From Kiritimatiellia bacterium (GTDB lineage: Bacteria; Verrucomicrobiota; Kiritimatiellia; RFP12; UBA1067): a stretch of DNA of 8,970 bases. The notes below the pieces were generated by a model. That model was not told where the DNA came from. It saw only the letters and a list, made by a program, of their open reading frames with translations, and searched no databases. Of the stretch, positions 6,207 through 8,970 are shown piece after piece. Position 1 is the first letter of the stretch. Every line of letters begins with the position of its first letter. The DNA lies in contig JAGCJE010000060.1 of NCBI GenBank assembly GCA_017648225.1, positions 1-8,970 of the forward strand, read 5' to 3'. The position numbers and the translations under genes are program-made.

Positions 6207-6220
6207 TTATAAATTTATAA
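6207..6220. repeat. 14-bp perfect AT palindrome before the AraM-like gene
   Basis: TTATAAATTTATAA is a perfect inverted repeat ending 13 nt before ATG 6234. It contains TATAAA, a possible -10, and the ribosome-binding site GGAG (6223-6226) follows directly. It could be an operator over the promoter or simply an AT-rich promoter core. Chance palindromes are fairly easy in AT-only sequence. Confidence 0.4.
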
Positions 6221-6233
6221 GTGGAGTTGAAGA

Positions 6234-7577
6234 ATGTCTAAAGAAATGATTGATGCGGCGCTTTTAAAAGCGAGCGACACAAAAGCGTGTGTGATTTCGA
6301 ACGGTGCTCTTGAGCGTGTTCCTGGGTTGTTTCTTGAACATTTCGAAAACGCCGCTTCCGCGATAATCATCTGCGACCCGCGTACGCTCGCCGCAGCGGG
6401 TGAGCGGGTCGAGGAACTTCTTAAAAATTCCGGCGTTGATGTTTCGCGCTATGTACTCGAGCCAGACGGAAAGACATTCCACGCAGATTACTTTTATGTC
6501 GATCAGGTTCGCGAGGCGATCGCTTCTGCCGCCAAGGCGGGGGTTATGCCCGTTCCCGTCTCCGTCGGCAGCGGCGTTATAAACGATCTTACCAAACGCG
6601 CCTCGGGCGAGTTGAATATTGCGTATATGTCGGTTGCGACCGCGGCGAGCGTAGACGGGTATTCGAGTTTCGGCGCGGCTCTCAGAAGCCCAGAAGGCGC
6701 CAAGCAGACATACGCCTGCCCGGCGCCGCGCGTGATTGTTGCGGATCTTGACGTGATGCGTACGGCTCCCGAGTGGATGGCGGCGAGCGGATTTGCCGAT
6801 TTGATGGCGAAGGTGCCTGCCGGCGCCGATTGGATTCTGGCGTACGAACTTGGGGCGAGCGTCTGGCACGACAGCGCCTGGCATACGGTTCAGGACGGAC
6901 TAAAGGACGCGATAGGAGATCCTGAAGGCGTCGTCGCCAAAAAGACCGAGCCGCTTACCCGTTTTGTCGAGGGTCTTATGCTCGGCGGATTTGCGATGCA
7001 GGATATGCAGAGCTCGCGTCCGGCGTCGGGCGCGGAGCATCTCTTCAGTCATCTGCTCGAGATGCGCGATCATATTTATAACGGCGAGATCGTTCCTCAC
7101 GGTATTCAGGTCGGTGTGTTCACGCTCTTCATGTGCCGCGTCTACGAGCAGATATTGGCTTTTGACTATTCGAAGCTTGATGTCGACAAGTGCATGGAAA
7201 ACTGGCAGACGCTAGAAGAGGCCGAGAAATCCGGAGCGGAGGCTTTCGCTTCAACGAAATTTCCGTCGCTGGGCGTGACGTCGGTCCGCGCGAAGTTTGC
7301 CGATCGCGAGACGACGCGTGCGCGGCTTGAGAATTTCAAGTTGCGCTGGAGCGAGATCCGCTCCCGCCTCGCCGAACAGCTTCTGCCGGCGGATGAAATA
7401 AAAAGGCGTCTCGAGGTCGTCGGCGCGCCGACCTCTCCCGAGGCGATCGGTTCGACGGTAGAGGCGACGCTTGCGGATGTCCGCAAGACGATTTTCATGC
7501 GCGACAGGTACATGTCGCTCGATTTCCTCGCGCTCACGGGCCAGCTCGACGAATTCGCTGAGCGAGCCCTCGCCTGA
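6234..7577 (+). CDS. sn-glycerol-1-phosphate dehydrogenase family protein (AraM/EgsA-like)
   Basis: A 447-residue cytoplasmic enzyme of the iron-ADH/dehydroquinate synthase-like fold. Family members reduce dihydroxyacetone phosphate to sn-glycerol 1-phosphate with NAD(P)H. The NAD-binding turn is VGSGVINDLTK (111-121), the family-specific stretch is SVATAASVDGYSSFGAA (133-149), and CPAPRVIVADLDV (162-174) follows. Metal ligands are D189 (GFADLMAKVPAGADW), H269 (GAEHLFSH) and H289 (VPHGIQVG). The long helical C-terminal half fits AraM-type bacterial enzymes, though 447 aa is somewhat longer than B. subtilis AraM (about 394). GGAG at 6223-6226 lies 7 nt before the start. The preceding genes are a sugar-acid aldolase and an exported hydrolase. 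In Bacillus araM lies in the arabinose operon, so a sugar link is possible, but no partner prenyltransferase is in view. Another polyol phosphate substrate is possible. Confidence 0.85.
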   Translation: MSKEMIDAALLKASDTKACVISNGALERVPGLFLEHFENAASAIIICDPRTLAAAGERVEELLKNSGVDVSRYVLEPDGKTFHADYFYVDQVREAIASAAKAGVMPVPVSVGSGVINDLTKRASGELNIAYMSVATAASVDGYSSFGAALRSPEGAKQTYACPAPRVIVADLDVMRTAPEWMAASGFADLMAKVPAGADWILAYELGASVWHDSAWHTVQDGLKDAIGDPEGVVAKKTEPLTRFVEGLMLGGFAMQDMQSSRPASGAEHLFSHLLEMRDHIYNGEIVPHGIQVGVFTLFMCRVYEQILAFDYSKLDVDKCMENWQTLEEAEKSGAEAFASTKFPSLGVTSVRAKFADRETTRARLENFKLRWSEIRSRLAEQLLPADEIKRRLEVVGAPTSPEAIGSTVEATLADVRKTIFMRDRYMSLDFLALTGQLDEFAERALA

Positions 7578-7580
7578 TAT

Positions 7581-7594
7581 TTTGAATATTCAAA
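7581..7594. repeat. 14-bp perfect palindrome upstream of the ribosomal promoter
   Basis: TTTGAATATTCAAA is a perfect inverted repeat, 3 nt after the dehydrogenase stop and 12 nt before the putative -35 of the rpmJ promoter. There is no T run after it, so it is not a clear terminator. Its position would suit an activator or repressor site. A chance origin cannot be excluded. Confidence 0.4.
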
Positions 7595-7606
7595 GAAAAT
7601 ACCCCC

Positions 7607-7636
7607 TTGCGCGTTAAGTGAGCAATATGATATAAT
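7607..7636 (+). promoter_or_regulatory. Promoter of the rpmJ-rpsM-rpsK-rpsD operon
   Basis: A perfect -10 TATAAT (7631-7636) is extended by TG at 7628-7629. TTGCGC at 7607-7612 is a weak -35 (3 of 6) with an 18-nt spacer. Initiation near 7643 leaves a leader of about 34 nt before ATG 7677. The same extended -10 form occurs before the M50 gene. As the only clear promoter in the 99-nt gap, it probably drives the whole ribosomal block. Confidence 0.8.
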
Positions 7637-7676
7637 ATTCCTTCATTCGACCACTCCAAAGAGTAAAGTAACAACC

Positions 7677-7790
7677 ATGAAAGTACGTAGTTCCGTTCGT
7701 CGCATTTGCGAGAACTGCCGCATCATCCGCCGCAAAGGCGTGGTGCGCGTGATCTGTACCAACCCGCGCCACAAACAGCGTCAGGGTTAA
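7677..7790 (+). CDS. rpmJ: 50S ribosomal protein L36
   Basis: A 37-residue gene starting MKVRSSVRRICENC and ending KQRQG. L36 is the smallest large-subunit protein and binds 23S rRNA. The zinc ribbon is complete with C11, C14, C27 and H32, so this is the zinc-binding form. It is very basic, as expected. The Shine-Dalgarno is weak (AAAG or GAG within AAAGAGTAAAG), and the start is chosen from the protein's conserved N-terminus. It is the first gene of the operon, with its own promoter, 24 nt before rpsM. In many bacteria rpmJ follows secY or infA; neither is upstream here. Confidence 0.96.
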   Translation: MKVRSSVRRICENCRIIRRKGVVRVICTNPRHKQRQG

Positions 7791-7814
7791 TAAAGATAAA
7801 GAGGTAAAACAAAT

Positions 7815-8195
7815 ATGCCTAGAATGATGGGTGTGGATATCCCGGGCAAGAAGCAGATCCGCTTCGCCCTCAGATACATCCACGGTATCGGGCCAAAACG
7901 CGCTGATGACGTTTTGGCGGCTTGCAATGTCGATCCGGTCAAGAAGGCCGACGACGTCACTCAGGATGAGATTCACGCGCTCACGACGTACATTCAGGAT
8001 CACTTCCGTGTTGAAGGCGACCTGAGGCGCGAAGTTTCCCAGAACATCCGCCGTCTGATCCAGATCGGTTCGTATCGCGGTCTCAGGCACAAGAGGGGTC
8101 TCCCCGTGCGTGGCCAGCGTACCAAGACTAATGCTCGTACCCGCAAGGGCGGCAAGCGCGTTTCGATCGCTATGCCCAAGCAGGCCGGTCGCTAA
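7815..8195 (+). CDS. rpsM: 30S ribosomal protein S13
   Basis: A 126-residue protein of the 30S head that contacts 16S rRNA, S19 and, through its C-terminal tail, the P-site tRNA and the 50S subunit. It starts MPRMMGVDIPGKKQIRFAL and contains YIHGIGPKRA (21-30), the helix-two-turn-helix region, and the family signature RGLRHKRGLPVRGQRTKTNA (88-107), ending in a basic tail. Length is close to the usual 118-125. AGAGG at 7799-7803 is the ribosome-binding site, 11 nt from the ATG. It lies between rpmJ and rpsK in the standard alpha-operon order, and the 14-nt gap to rpsK implies co-transcription. Confidence 0.97.
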   Translation: MPRMMGVDIPGKKQIRFALRYIHGIGPKRADDVLAACNVDPVKKADDVTQDEIHALTTYIQDHFRVEGDLRREVSQNIRRLIQIGSYRGLRHKRGLPVRGQRTKTNARTRKGGKRVSIAMPKQAGR

Positions 8196-8209
8196 GGGGG
8201 TAATTTAAA

Positions 8210-8659
8210 ATGTCAGAAGAAATCAAGAATGATGTCGCCGCCGGCGCCGCCGAGGTTCTCAACGGACCTGCCGCCGAGGGCGAGGCTGTCGCGAAAAAGC
8301 GTTCGGGTAAGTCCATTCCCGCCGGTATCGCGTTCATCCGCAGCACTTTCAACAACACCCAGGTTTCGATCGCCGACGCTCGCGGCGGCGTGATTTCCTG
8401 GAGCTCCGCCGGCAAGGCCGGTTTCAAGGGTTCGCGCAAGTCGACGGCGTTCGCCGCCACGATGGTTGCCCAGGACGCCGCCCGTACGGCCGTCGCCAAG
8501 GGCATGCACGAGTGCGAAGTGAGAATGCAGGGCGCAGGCGCCGGCCGCGAGAGCGCGGTTCGTGCGATCCAGGCCGCCGGCATCCGCGTCACCATGATTA
8601 CCGATTGCACGCCCGTTCCTCACAACGGCTGCCGTCCCCGCAAGCGCAGGAGGGTTTAA
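8210..8659 (+). CDS. rpsK: 30S ribosomal protein S11 with acidic N-terminal extension
   Basis: A 149-residue protein of the 30S platform near the E site, helping to select mRNA position. The core starts at about residue 36 and is conserved: GIAFIRSTFNNT (39-50), GFKGSRKSTAFAA (71-83), GAGAGRESAVRAI (108-120) and the C-terminal TPVPHNGCRPRKRRRV (134-149). The Asn-Gly at 139-140 is the site that forms isoaspartate in E. coli S11. E. coli S11 is about 129 aa; here the N-terminus is about 20 residues longer, rich in Ala and Glu (MSEEIKNDVAAGAAEV), in place of the usual basic arm. AAGGGGG at 8194-8200, overlapping the rpsM stop, sits 9 nt from the ATG and supports the longer form. Confidence 0.96.
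   Translation: MSEEIKNDVAAGAAEVLNGPAAEGEAVAKKRSGKSIPAGIAFIRSTFNNTQVSIADARGGVISWSSAGKAGFKGSRKSTAFAATMVAQDAARTAVAKGMHECEVRMQGAGAGRESAVRAIQAAGIRVTMITDCTPVPHNGCRPRKRRRV
8648..8653 (+). promoter_or_regulatory. Ribosome-binding site of rpsD
   Basis: A perfect AGGAGG lies inside the last codons of rpsK (KRRRV), 9 nt before ATG 8663. The stop-to-start gap is 3 nt, so translation of the two genes is probably coupled. Confidence 0.8.
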
Positions 8660-8662
8660 TCT

Positions 8663-8970
8663 ATGTCACGTTATACAGGTTCCAAGTCTAAGGTTTCCCG
8701 TCGTTTCGGCGAGCCGATTTTCGGCCGCGAGAAGGAAATCAAGCGCCCCAATCCTCCGGGACAGCACGGCGCGAAGCGTAAGCGCAAAATCTCCGAGTAC
8801 GGTCAGCAGCTTCTCGAGAAGCAGAAGGCTAAGTACATCTACGGTATGCGCGAGGGTCAGTTCCGTATCTTCTTCGAGCGCGCTATGGCCAAGAAGGGTA
8901 AGACGGGCGACCTCCTCCTTCAGATGTGCGAATCGCGTCTTGACAATGTCGTCTACCGCCTCGGTATCGC
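8663..8970 (+). CDS. rpsD: 30S ribosomal protein S4, N-terminal part (runs off window)
   Basis: The first 102 codons of S4, a primary 16S rRNA-binding protein that nucleates 30S assembly and, in E. coli, represses its own alpha operon. The N-terminus MSRYTGSKSKVSRRFGEPIF lacks the zinc-binding cysteines found in C+ S4 proteins, so this is the zinc-free form. RPNPPGQHG (about 28-36) and GQFRIFFERAMAKKG (about 65-79) are conserved. ESRLDNVVYRLG at the end is the beginning of the S4 RNA-binding domain. The reading frame is open to the window end, and about 100 more residues are expected outside. The usual next genes, rpoA and rplQ, would lie downstream, but I cannot see them. Confidence 0.95.
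   Translation, partial: MSRYTGSKSKVSRRFGEPIFGREKEIKRPNPPGQHGAKRKRKISEYGQQLLEKQKAKYIYGMREGQFRIFFERAMAKKGKTGDLLLQMCESRLDNVVYRLGI

Noticed and set aside
6264..6884. A 206-codon minus-strand open frame
   Set aside because: It is antisense to the AraM-like gene, whose motifs are intact. Its composition is typical of reverse reading of a GC-rich gene.
1..8970. Defence system, CRISPR array, prophage, integron or transposon
   Set aside because: No spaced direct repeats, no transposase or integrase motifs and no terminal inverted repeats were seen. All genes belong to metabolic or translation families.

Overview
The window is an ordinary, gene-dense bacterial chromosome segment of roughly even base composition. 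It carries two tRNA genes, seven complete metabolic or housekeeping genes and the start of a ribosomal-protein operon. Nearly every protein gene lies on the + strand; the only minus-strand gene seen is a tRNA-Lys. I see no phage, transposon, CRISPR or plasmid signals. The protein set suggests a Gram-negative, possibly gut-associated member of the PVC superphylum (Kiritimatiellota, Lentisphaerota or Verrucomicrobiota): a ThrH-type phosphatase, an exported amidase with an N-terminal beta-rich domain, a two-domain exported esterase-like hydrolase and an AraM-like dehydrogenase. That placement is an inference from protein character, not a search result.

Layout. 1-114: 3' part of tRNA-Tyr(GTA) and a hairpin terminator. 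131-1685: thrH followed one base later by an N-acetylmuramoyl-L-alanine amidase gene, whose last 14 codons (stop included) run through the antisense of tRNA-Lys(TTT) at 1644-1719. 1767-2813: mnmA, divergent from that tRNA-Lys; MnmA thiolates U34 of exactly this tRNA. 2859-3716: an M50 (site-2 protease-like) membrane metalloprotease with a promoter placed so that its mRNA would be almost leaderless. 3739-4380: KDPG/KHG aldolase (eda). 4448-6181: an exported protein made of two tandem alpha/beta-hydrolase domains. 6234-7577: a dehydrogenase of the sn-glycerol-1-phosphate dehydrogenase (AraM/EgsA) family. 7607-8970: a promoter and then rpmJ, rpsM, rpsK and the 5' part of rpsD, an alpha-operon order that probably continues beyond the window.

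How the genes may work together. tRNA-Lys(UUU) and MnmA form a substrate/enzyme pair. The aldolase, the exported hydrolase and the G1P-dehydrogenase-like gene sit in a row and could relate to sugar-acid or polysaccharide breakdown, but each has its own gap and ribosome-binding site, so this link is only positional. The ribosomal genes are a separate unit with their own extended -10 promoter.

I did not find a clear undescribed system. The points most worth a second look are a perfect internal Shine-Dalgarno and in-frame ATG at the domain junction of the double hydrolase, the amidase C-terminus encoded by an antisense tRNA, and an MnmA lacking the usual second catalytic cysteine.
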